12,952 nt of DNA from an uncultured Ruminococcus sp. (GTDB lineage Bacteria; Bacillota; Clostridia; Oscillospirales; Acutalibacteraceae), in NCBI GenBank assembly GCA_946414115.1, contig CAMKNF010000043.1:1-12952 (forward strand). Reading direction: 5' to 3'. The notes under the pieces were generated by a model. That model had not been told where the DNA came from and searched no databases. It was given only the letters and a program-made list of their open reading frames with translations. Within the stretch, counting starts at the first letter, position 1, and every line of letters begins with the position of its first letter. The position numbers and the translations under genes are program-made. This document shows positions 1-6,505 of this stretch, piece by piece.

Positions 1-74
1 TTAAATAATAATTTTGAAAATGCTAATTTAGAAAATAATACAGAAGAAACCAATACATTAAACTCAGATAAAGC

Positions 75-79
75 GGAGG
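75..79 (+). promoter_or_regulatory. Strong Shine-Dalgarno GGAGG before the ATG at 88
   Basis: GGAGG lies 8 nt before the ATG at 88 and supports translation starting there. The same frame has no stop from base 1 to 87; it reads as an Asn/Glu-rich, linker-like peptide. The site may therefore be an internal start inside a longer gene and not the only start. Confidence 0.6.
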
Positions 80-87
80 CAAATAAT

Positions 88-2592
88 ATGAGATTATATG
101 GAAGAATTGAAAAAAGAAATACATATTATAATTTTTTTCCTCAATACAAAGATGAGAATGGCAATTTAGTTGCTATTAGTCAAAGCGAATTAGAAGAGCT
201 ATATCCTGAAAGAGGAGCAATTAATTTAGCATGGTCAACATATAATAGTAAATCAAAGAAAGAACTTGACGAACTTAATACCGATAATTCAGAAAGTAAA
301 TTAGTTGTTAATCTTTATGAAGTTAATGTAAATGATAATATTTTGGAACAGAATGATGATTTAACTTATAAAGTAAAAATAGATATTGAAAAATTATTGA
401 AAAACAATAACGACCTAAATGGATTTATAAGGAACATTAATGAAAGCAAAATTTATAAAGTAGTTACCCCTGAAGACCAAAATATCAGCTTAAATGATTT
501 TGGCAACAGCAGTATATACTTATCGGAAAAGAACTTGAATGATGATGAGGATGTTTTACTTGAATTTCAAAATAAATACTATGGACCTTTCAAGGTAAAA
601 AACAGAGCTATAGACAATAAATTTTATGTTAAGGCAGAGGCAAATGCTCATAATTTTCTTATTAGTTATTATAATAAAGGACTTGAGGAGATTGTATTTG
701 TAAAACAGGATAGTTATTATGAATCAAGTTTTACAAGATGTGCAAAAATTCATGGTAATCCGAAATTTGAGGATGTTGTACCTGATTATTTACTGATTGA
801 AAAGTTAAATGATGTTGTTAATCTGCAACTTGCGTGTGAAAACTCTGAGGAGTTTTGCCGCCGTTGCACAAACTCACCATTCCTTTCTGATGTTTCTGAT
901 GATATTAAAAATTCAAGGATAGAAAGGGTAAAGAAATTATTATTATCGGCAGAAGGATTCGAAACAGAAAAGAAAAATTTGTTTAAAGCATTAATTGAAA
1001 CATTTAAGGATGCGGGTTCAGCCGCTTTAGTTGATGGCATAGTTAAAGAAAGAGAGATATATAAAACCTTAGAAAAAGAAAATGATGATTTGAGCAAAGA
1101 AGTCGAAAATTTACAAAAAGAAAATTCACAGTTAAAGGAAAATAATACGACTTTTTCCAACAGCCAATCCTTAAATATTTCAAAGGATATAGATCGTTTA
1201 TCATCAGAAAAAGAAAGTCTGGAAAAAGAAATTAATAGACTTAAAGATGAGAAAAATTTAATCGGGAATATAGATACACTAAATGAGCAAATAAATAAGT
1301 TAGAAATAAAAAAAGATGTCCTGAATGATGATGTATATAAATTAGAAAATCGTTATTCTAATGCCGGAGAAAAAGTTCATGAGGCTATTACAAAGGGATT
1401 AGATGATACAGCAGGAAAAGCGTTTGATCCATATCTCTCAAACGCTATGCTTAAAGCTGCGGCAAAATGGGATTTAAAAGAAGAAAGTGAAAATTATACA
1501 AACATAATAGAGAATGTGAGCGAATGTAAATCAGATGAACATACCGATACGGATTTAGTTGATTATTTAGTTGATTTTGTTCAAAAACGTCGTAATTACA
1601 AAAAGAATGATATTATAAATATTTATATCAGTATAGCGCAAAACTTTTTGACTGTGTTTTCCGGCGAACCCGGAATAGGCAAAACTTCTATTTGTAAAAT
1701 CATTGCTGATTCTTTAGGACTGAATTCATTTGGAAATTCAAAAATGAATCGTTATGTTCCCGTTTCGGTCGAAAGAGGATGGACAACCAAAAGAGATTTG
1801 ATTGGATATTTCAACCCTCTAACAAAAAAATATGATAAAAGTAACGGTAAGATTTATGATGCTCTTATGGTGTTGAATAAAGAAGGAAATAAATCTACAT
1901 ATCCCTATCTGATTATGCTTGATGAGGCGAATTTAAGTCCTATGGAATACTATTGGGCTGATTTTATGAGGCTTACTGAAGTTCGTACTGAACAAAATTC
2001 TAATGATTTTTATATTAATATTGGTACTGAAGAAGATTTATATGTACCGGAAACCTTACGCTTTTTGGCGACCATAAACACTGACCAGACAACAGAGCAG
2101 TTATCACCAAGACTTATTGACAGAGCTTGCATTATAAAGCTTCCAAACGATGTCCCTGTTAAAGAATATAATGGTGAAGCGGAGCAAGATTTATTACCGG
2201 TTAGTTTTTCTAATATATTAAACATTTTTGCAAAACAAACAGATGTAAATGAGTCGATTTCTAATGTTTTAGATAATATTTTTAGTTTATGCAGAAATTG
2301 CAATATGTCAATTAGTCCCAGAATACAGATTGCCATAAAAAACTATATTGCTGCTGCACAAATAAATATGGAAGACGAGACCGGTGTTCAGGCAAAAGAA
2401 AAAGCTTTGGACTATGCAATTCTTCAAAAAATACTTCCTAAAATAAATGGTTATTATGATAGCTATAAAACATTTTTTGAAAAATTAACTCAGATATGTG
2501 ATGAAAACCACCTCTATATGACCAAAAAAGCTATTGACGATATCAAAAATATGCAAGAGCAGAATATGGGATATTGCCAATACCTTATATAA
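88..2592 (+). CDS. McrB-like AAA+ motor with long coiled coil (type IV restriction-like)
   Basis: Predicted NTP-driven motor of an McrBC-like defence system. Numbering from the ATG at 88, residues 1-300 form an unrecognised N-terminal region. About residues 320-435 are a Glu/Lys/Leu/Asn-rich heptad-like coiled coil. The C-terminal half is an AAA+ module: Walker A GEPGIGKT with K532, Walker B LIMLDEAN with D612/E613, a sensor-1-like N664 in ATINTD, and SPRLIDRA with candidate arginine finger R679. Walker B is followed by ANLSP, close to the NRANLS of classical McrB. A coiled coil fused to an McrB motor next to an McrC-type nuclease is the layout of the coiled-coil nuclease tandem (CoCoNuT) branch; that assignment is inference. 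The start at 88 has GGAGG 8 nt upstream, but the frame is open to base 1, so the natural protein may be longer. The downstream nuclease gene starts 17 nt after the stop, suggesting one operon. Confidence 0.85.
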   Translation: MRLYGRIEKRNTYYNFFPQYKDENGNLVAISQSELEELYPERGAINLAWSTYNSKSKKELDELNTDNSESKLVVNLYEVNVNDNILEQNDDLTYKVKIDIEKLLKNNNDLNGFIRNINESKIYKVVTPEDQNISLNDFGNSSIYLSEKNLNDDEDVLLEFQNKYYGPFKVKNRAIDNKFYVKAEANAHNFLISYYNKGLEEIVFVKQDSYYESSFTRCAKIHGNPKFEDVVPDYLLIEKLNDVVNLQLACENSEEFCRRCTNSPFLSDVSDDIKNSRIERVKKLLLSAEGFETEKKNLFKALIETFKDAGSAALVDGIVKEREIYKTLEKENDDLSKEVENLQKENSQLKENNTTFSNSQSLNISKDIDRLSSEKESLEKEINRLKDEKNLIGNIDTLNEQINKLEIKKDVLNDDVYKLENRYSNAGEKVHEAITKGLDDTAGKAFDPYLSNAMLKAAAKWDLKEESENYTNIIENVSECKSDEHTDTDLVDYLVDFVQKRRNYKKNDIINIYISIAQNFLTVFSGEPGIGKTSICKIIADSLGLNSFGNSKMNRYVPVSVERGWTTKRDLIGYFNPLTKKYDKSNGKIYDALMVLNKEGNKSTYPYLIMLDEANLSPMEYYWADFMRLTEVRTEQNSNDFYINIGTEEDLYVPETLRFLATINTDQTTEQLSPRLIDRACIIKLPNDVPVKEYNGEAEQDLLPVSFSNILNIFAKQTDVNESISNVLDNIFSLCRNCNMSISPRIQIAIKNYIAAAQINMEDETGVQAKEKALDYAILQKILPKINGYYDSYKTFFEKLTQICDENHLYMTKKAIDDIKNMQEQNMGYCQYLI

Positions 2593-2596
2593 TTTC

Positions 2597-2602
2597 AAGG
2601 TG
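2597..2602 (+). promoter_or_regulatory. Ribosome binding site AAGGTG fixing the McrC-like start
   Basis: AAGGTG ends 7 nt before the ATG at 2610. The competing TTG at 2574 lies inside the upstream gene and has no comparable site, so 2610 is the better start. Confidence 0.65.
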
Positions 2603-2609
2603 TTTAACT

Positions 2610-4418
2610 ATGATATTAAATTTAATACTTCATTCGAACAGTCATAGCGATTTTAATATTGAACTAAGTAGTGATTTTAACATATTTTCTGATGATTATG
2701 AATTACCAACAGCCAATAATTATATTTATAATGACAATCAATATACTTTTGAATTTCTTGATAAAAATATATTTATCAATGAGTTTGTTATTAATGACGA
2801 AATATATGATATTGAATCGCATTTAGATACTGAGAATTCTGTTAAAATAATTCTAAAAGATAAAAAGCCTTTTCTTGATTGCTTCGGTGCAGTAAAAATT
2901 GTGGCAGTTGTTAATGGTATAGAATACAGATCAGACAATTTAGCTGTATTGGTCTCAAGAGATAAAATTAATAATAATGTCATCAATATGGTTGATTTCA
3001 TATATAATCATTGTGAAAAGTATTTATATGAAGAACATAAAAATTCGAAAATTTCAACAGGCATAAAGCCAAGTGAAATAGTATCGCTTGAATATAAGCT
3101 TAAAGTTTTAGGTGAAGTAAAGAATACTTATGTTCGCTGTTTTGGTGCAATTAATAATAATCCGTATAAGAAGCTAATACAAACGGATAAAGTTGATACT
3201 TTCAACAATTTACAGTCGGTATCACCTAAAACAATGCAATACATTATTCAGCACACTGATGAATTGGTACCTGTCAATTATAATAGTGGAATTAGAAGCA
3301 ATAAGCAGTTTTACCAGCCTGTAAAAACACTGGTAAAGTCTTCTTGCTACTCAAAAAATGTTTATGAAAATTATGTACTGGTCGATTTTTTAGTTACTGC
3401 TATGAAAGAATTACAATTAATCAAAGATAATTTACAAGAAATTATTTTATGTTATAACAATGAAAAAGAATATGACGGATATATTAATTCATTTTACTGT
3501 ATTTTTACAAAGAGTATTAACGCAATAAAAGAAGATTATTTGGAAAGAGTAAACGAGCTTTTAAATTCATTCAGAATAATATATCATAATTATTCAAAAT
3601 CATTAGGCATAAAAGGAGAAAAATTGAAATATAAACCAAATTTCACACTTGTATTTAAGTCGATTATGCCTTATAGATTAATTTATCAAACAATAAACAA
3701 GTGGTTTTCATGCGGCAATTATGATTTAGGAAAAGATGAATTATTGCTTAGCTTTTTGTCAATAAGTAAAATTTATGAATATTATTGTCTTACTAAGCTG
3801 TTATATTTCATTGATAAAGACACTGACTTTGAATATATAGATTCTGAAAATTATAAATATGACACTTCTAATAAATATAACAATAATATCAGATGCAATA
3901 ATACTTTTTATTTCAAGTCAGGAGAAAAGAAAATCACTGTATATTTTCAGCCTTCTATTTTCGATAATCTGAAGCAGCAGAATAATATAAATTTGTATAG
4001 AAATACGACCTGTGTTTACCAAAGCCCATGGAGACAGATTGATAATTCTGAGTATTATTATTTTCTTGAGGGGCACCACTATACACCAGACTATATCATT
4101 AAGTTGAAATATCAAAAAAAGACAAAGTACATCATACTTGATGCTAAATTTCAATCATTAGATAATGTAAAAAAATATGCGGTTCAAGAGTGTGTATTTA
4201 AGTACTTGTTTTCAATTTCTACTTTTAATTATGAAGATGATATAATTGGTTTGTATTTGTTATGTGGTAAAACGACTTCAGATGACTGCACGGAATATGT
4301 AAACAATATTTCTCGTAAATTTAATTTGAAAGCGAATCCTTTTGTTAAATTACTTGTAATAAGCGGCAATGATACAGAAAATATTGAAGCCTTGAAAAGC
4401 ATTATTGACGATTTTTGA
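2610..4418 (+). CDS. McrC-like nuclease: DUF2357 domain plus PD-(D/E)XK nuclease
   Basis: Predicted nuclease partner of the preceding AAA+ motor, 602 aa. The N-terminal and middle part, with the signature-like stretch YSKNVYENYVLVDFL, fits the DUF2357 domain typical of McrC-family proteins. The C-terminus carries a PD-(D/E)XK fold signature: P493-D494 in HHYTPDY, then D511-A-K513 in YIILDAKF after a beta strand, followed by a helix with AVQECVFKYL that resembles the family's downstream Q/E helix. In the family, the motor assembles as a ring and translocates nucleic acid while the McrC subunit cuts. An alternative TTG start at 2574 would overlap the upstream gene. ATG 2610 is preferred because AAGGTG lies 7 nt upstream. 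A strong terminator follows at once. No transmembrane segment is apparent. Whether the target is modified DNA or RNA cannot be told from sequence. Confidence 0.85.
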   Translation: MILNLILHSNSHSDFNIELSSDFNIFSDDYELPTANNYIYNDNQYTFEFLDKNIFINEFVINDEIYDIESHLDTENSVKIILKDKKPFLDCFGAVKIVAVVNGIEYRSDNLAVLVSRDKINNNVINMVDFIYNHCEKYLYEEHKNSKISTGIKPSEIVSLEYKLKVLGEVKNTYVRCFGAINNNPYKKLIQTDKVDTFNNLQSVSPKTMQYIIQHTDELVPVNYNSGIRSNKQFYQPVKTLVKSSCYSKNVYENYVLVDFLVTAMKELQLIKDNLQEIILCYNNEKEYDGYINSFYCIFTKSINAIKEDYLERVNELLNSFRIIYHNYSKSLGIKGEKLKYKPNFTLVFKSIMPYRLIYQTINKWFSCGNYDLGKDELLLSFLSISKIYEYYCLTKLLYFIDKDTDFEYIDSENYKYDTSNKYNNNIRCNNTFYFKSGEKKITVYFQPSIFDNLKQQNNINLYRNTTCVYQSPWRQIDNSEYYYFLEGHHYTPDYIIKLKYQKKTKYIILDAKFQSLDNVKKYAVQECVFKYLFSISTFNYEDDIIGLYLLCGKTTSDDCTEYVNNISRKFNLKANPFVKLLVISGNDTENIEALKSIIDDF

Positions 4419-4436
4419 TAAATAGTTTTAAATTTT

Positions 4437-4473
4437 GTCCATCGAAGATTTCTCTTCGGTGGGCATTATTTTT
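4437..4473 (+). terminator. Rho-independent terminator of the McrBC-like operon
   Basis: A 12-bp stem (arms 4437-4448 and 4453-4464, with two or three G-T wobbles) closes a TTTC loop and is followed by the T-rich run ATTATTTTT. It starts 18 nt after the nuclease stop codon and ends the defence operon. Confidence 0.88.
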
Positions 4474-4598
4474 GCCTGTTTAGTTCTTAAAATCAACATT
4501 TCTGTCCTTATACTCTTGAAGAAAATTGTGGCTACGGACTTCGGTTTTTATTAATTGTTTTTGCCTATAGACATATCAAAGGAAAAGAGGTGTCTTAT

Positions 4599-4775
4599 AT
4601 GAATAAGGAACAGAAAACAAGTATTATACGGATGCGTTCAGATGGAATGACTTTTTCGGAAATAGCAAATCATCTTCAACTTTCAATAAATACGGTTAAA
4701 TCATTCTATAGAAGAAATGTAAAAACTAAACCACAGCTTGAAACCTATATGCATTGCGGAAAACCGATTGAGTGA
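4599..4775 (+). CDS. Small HTH protein, probably truncated (sigma-70 region 4-like)
   Basis: A 58-aa protein whose first 45 residues form a helix-turn-helix: IIRMRSDGMTFSEIANHL is followed by the recognition-helix-like SINTVKSFYRR. It should bind DNA. The start is ATG 4599, with AGAGG 8 nt upstream; a GTG at 4590 overlaps that site and is less likely. Relatives known from clostridial integrative elements (from memory) continue after the HTH into cysteine zinc knuckles. Here the protein stops at MHCGKPIE, where such a knuckle would begin, and the position expected to be the first Cys is Tyr. I therefore read it as a truncated or degenerate copy. It stands alone between the defence operon terminator and an AT-rich gap, with no clear promoter of its own. 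Confidence 0.6.
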   Translation: MNKEQKTSIIRMRSDGMTFSEIANHLQLSINTVKSFYRRNVKTKPQLETYMHCGKPIE

Positions 4776-5046
4776 ATATAGCGCACCAAACTGAACACTT
4801 TATATTTCTTGTATATAGCATAGGTTTGATGATTTTTAATCCATTGTTTTAAATTAGAATTATAATTTTTGTTTAATCAGTGATTCCTTAAAAATATGCA
4901 GTATTATGAACACAAAATTGCATTACAAAAATCAAATCCATTTTATTTTTATCGTACTAACCTTATGTAATTTTACTTATTTGATTAAAAGATTTAATTG
5001 TATTTAATTTGTAGTGAATTAGATAGATAATTCTTTAATAAAAAAC
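4776..5046 (+). other. AT-rich gene-free stretch
   Basis: I see no open frame with a ribosome binding site, no strong hairpin with a T tract and no RNA gene here. It separates the truncated HTH gene from the SOS-box promoter and may contain the scar of an older deletion. Confidence 0.5.
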
Positions 5047-5075
5047 TTGACATTTTTTGTAAACAGGTTTATAAT
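5047..5075 (+). promoter_or_regulatory. Consensus sigma-A promoter
   Basis: A perfect TTGACA (5047-5052) and a perfect TATAAT (5070-5075) are separated by 17 nt. Transcription should start near 5082. The start would fall just upstream of a LexA-box match and lead into the small gene at 5255, so the promoter is strong but probably repressed. Confidence 0.85.
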
Positions 5076-5086
5076 ACTTAATAAAT

Positions 5087-5100
5087 CGAACAATAGTTCT
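5087..5100 (+). promoter_or_regulatory. LexA/DinR (SOS) box
   Basis: CGAACAATAGTTCT matches the Gram-positive LexA operator CGAACNNNNGTTCG at every defined base but the last. It sits 12 nt downstream of a perfect TATAAT, where bound LexA would block initiation or promoter escape. The inferred outcome is DNA-damage-induced transcription of the following unit. Confidence 0.7.
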
Positions 5101-5254
5101 ATTTTATTCAAGCTTCTTTCCTTGCTTCCCCGTTGCGAGGTTAGAAATATATTAGCATTTATGGGAGTTGATTAAAAAAAGTGTAGTTTTACTTTCAATT
5201 GAATATGTATCAAATTATGTGAATAATGAAGTTAGTTCGGAAGGAAGATGGAAG

Positions 5255-5431
5255 ATGAAAAAAACTAATTTGATAAAAACACCGAAAGAAAGAATTACGC
5301 TTGGTGAGTGCGTGAGAACGGAGACGGGAGAACCCGCACTCAAAGTAAAAAAGAGCAATAAAGATATGTATGAAACTATATCAATGAGCCAACTAATTGA
5401 ACTTATGGTTTTGATGTCCAATCAAAATTAA
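5255..5431 (+). CDS. Small hypothetical protein in an SOS-box transcription unit
   Basis: A 58-aa protein of unknown function that I do not recognise. It begins with a basic stretch (MKKTNLIKTPKERITLG), has a central Glu/Thr/Lys-rich part and ends in a short amphipathic segment (MSQLIELMVLM). It has no signal peptide, no clear membrane segment and one cysteine. ATG 5255 is chosen because AAGGA lies 9 nt upstream; the frame also runs back to a TTG at 5168 without a convincing site. It is the only gene between the promoter with a LexA box at 5047-5100 and the terminator ending at 5578, so it appears to be expressed alone and on DNA damage. A role in element excision, toxicity or SOS-linked control is possible but nothing in the protein shows which. 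Confidence 0.5.
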   Translation: MKKTNLIKTPKERITLGECVRTETGEPALKVKKSNKDMYETISMSQLIELMVLMSNQN

Positions 5432-5459
5432 GCAGAAAACCCAAATATGAGGTTTTCGC
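5432..5459 (+). promoter_or_regulatory. Hairpin just after the small gene
   Basis: GAAAACC (5435-5441) pairs with GGTTTTC (5451-5457), extended by GC on each side with one bulged A. No T tract follows, so it is more likely an mRNA 3' stability element than a terminator. A second short hairpin, AGCTCAA/TTGAGCT, follows at 5475-5491. Confidence 0.45.
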
Positions 5460-5506
5460 ATTACAAAAAAATATAGCTCAACGATTGAGCTTAATCAAGA
5501 TGAATT

Positions 5507-5578
5507 AAGCCGACACGAGTATTTTCAGAATTTCTGATTTTGAGATTTTGAAAATGTTCGTGTCGGCTTTTTGTTTTG
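5507..5578 (+). terminator. Strong terminator closing the SOS-box unit
   Basis: AAGCCGACACGA (5507-5518) pairs exactly with TCGTGTCGGCTT (5558-5569), and ATTTTCA/TTGAAAAT inside lengthens the stem. TTTTTGTTTTG follows. This is a very stable intrinsic terminator that separates the small SOS-box unit from the structured leader downstream. Confidence 0.85.
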
Positions 5579-5604
5579 TCATCAAAATATGAAATGAAAA
5601 ATAT

Positions 5605-5810
5605 TCAAGCCTGAGTGTACATCAGGGCGAGGATACAGATATTTGCTAAAAAGACCGAAAGGTCAAAAGCAGAAATCGGTACCCTTACCTTTGTATACTC
5701 AAAATTGCAAGGGCTGGTACCGATTGGTGCCAACCCTATTTTTATGCTTGCCCTGACTGTCCTCTGCGGAAAGGATACTAAATGTTTTTGCTATACTGGC
5801 AAGCTGTAAT
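5605..5810 (+). ncRNA. Densely folded RNA leader (unrecognised)
   Basis: This stretch is packed with inverted repeats: CCTGA/TCAGG (5610-5614, 5622-5626), a GACC-GAAA-GGTC tetraloop hairpin (5653-5664), an exact 10-bp pair AATCGGTACC/GGTACCGATT (5674-5683, 5716-5725), TCAGGGC/GCCCTGA (5622-5628, 5750-5756) and GCTTGCC/GGCAAGC (5746-5752, 5798-5804). Several share bases and cannot form together, as in a switch or a pseudoknotted RNA. A 64-codon frame at 5615-5809 starts with GTG and has no ribosome binding site, so I do not call it a gene. It precedes the sigma-like gene and probably belongs to its 5' leader. I cannot match it to a named RNA family. Confidence 0.5.
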
Positions 5811-5826
5811 TGCAAAATATCCATAG

Positions 5827-5866
5827 CCTTTGGATTTTGATTTAACCCAAATTCAAAATTCAAAGG
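5827..5866 (+). promoter_or_regulatory. Hairpin that can bury the ribosome binding site of the sigma-like gene
   Basis: CCTTTG (5827-5832) pairs with CAAAGG (5861-5866), and TTTTGA pairs with TCAAAA further in, giving 12 bp around a small internal loop. The 3' arm contains the first bases of AAAGGAGAT, the ribosome binding site of the ATG at 5879. Folding should reduce translation. Confidence 0.55.
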
Positions 5867-5878
5867 AGATTACAGTAA

Positions 5879-6433
5879 ATGTCAAATAATGTTATTTTAG
5901 CTCTTGAGGAGCAGTTTAATAAGGATTGTAAAGTTATAAATATCAGATATGAATATGAAGGCTATAGCGGAAAAGAGAGGTACATCATAGCAAGCCGCCT
6001 TACAGAAAAGGAAATCTGGAATAAATATCCAAAGCAAGCGATACTATATGCACCGTTCGTCAGGGTGGATTTGAGTTTTATAGAAGTTCGTCAAAAGTAT
6101 ATCAATAACGAAGATAAGTTTTGCAAAAGAGCCAAGCGCACGCAAGACATTTTTAACTTTGATGAAACTACCGCTGTATTTCATAAGGAGCTTTTAGTTA
6201 ATGATTTTGTATTGGAAAGCATTAACGAAGAGAAGGAATGTGAGTTACTTTCTACCCTTTACAAAGCTTTTGATACTTTAACAGAAAAGCAAAAATCAAG
6301 AGTTGTTAAGTATTATGTAAAAGATAAAACATTGCGAGATATTGCCGAAGAAGAGAATGTTAAATATCAAACAATAAATGAATCTCTTGAGGAAGCAATA
6401 AAAAAACTAAAAAATTTTTTCAAAACACCCTGA
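5879..6433 (+). CDS. Sigma-70 region 4-like regulator of the integrative element
   Basis: A 184-aa protein with a C-terminal (about 122-182) sigma-70 region 4-like HTH: the sequence around LTEKQKSRVVKYYVKDKTLRDIAEEENVKYQTI shows the acidic start and the turn of that fold. The first 110 residues match nothing I recognise. Proteins of this kind sit near the excisionase/integrase end of Tn916-like and other clostridial conjugative elements and are thought to regulate transfer or excision genes (from family knowledge). ATG 5879 has AAAGGAGAT upstream at good spacing. A hairpin can sequester that site and a long structured RNA lies before it, so control at the RNA level is likely. There is no sigma region 2, so it is unlikely to be a complete sigma factor. 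Confidence 0.75.
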   Translation: MSNNVILALEEQFNKDCKVINIRYEYEGYSGKERYIIASRLTEKEIWNKYPKQAILYAPFVRVDLSFIEVRQKYINNEDKFCKRAKRTQDIFNFDETTAVFHKELLVNDFVLESINEEKECELLSTLYKAFDTLTEKQKSRVVKYYVKDKTLRDIAEEENVKYQTINESLEEAIKKLKNFFKTP

Positions 6434-6453
6434 CAAACGGGTACCCTTTGTCC
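6432..6453 (+). repeat. Near-palindrome with GGGTACCC centre after the sigma-like gene
   Basis: GACAAA (6432-6437) and TTTGTC flank GGGTACCC, giving an almost perfect inverted repeat that begins in the stop codon. There is no T tract. It shares the 9-mer GGTACCCTT with the leader at 5678-5686, so a common binding site is possible. A second hairpin, AAGGGA/TCCCTT, lies at 6463-6481. Confidence 0.4.
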
Positions 6454-6493
6454 AAATAAGTGAAGGGAGTAATTTTCCCTTAAATTTATGAAA

Positions 6494-6498
6494 AGAGG
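6494..6498 (+). promoter_or_regulatory. Ribosome binding site AGAGG fixing the PemK/MazF-like start
   Basis: AGAGG ends 7 nt before ATG 6506. The earlier in-frame ATG at 6488 has its nearest GGGAG 18 nt upstream, inside a hairpin, so 6506 is the better start. Confidence 0.6.
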
Positions 6499-6505
6499 TA
6501 ATGAT

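Noticed and set aside
786..1160. 124-codon minus-strand frame inside the McrB-like gene
   Set aside because: It is the reverse of the Lys/Glu-rich coiled-coil region, giving a Phe/Ser-rich low-complexity product, with no start signal of its own.
5575..5610. Promoter for the structured leader (TTGTCA...ATATTC)
   Set aside because: The spacing is 19 nt and both boxes are poor matches, so it cannot be supported.
5615..5809. 64-codon plus-strand frame as a protein gene
   Set aside because: It starts with GTG, has no ribosome binding site, and lies wholly in the inverted-repeat-rich leader; a structured RNA explains the sequence better.
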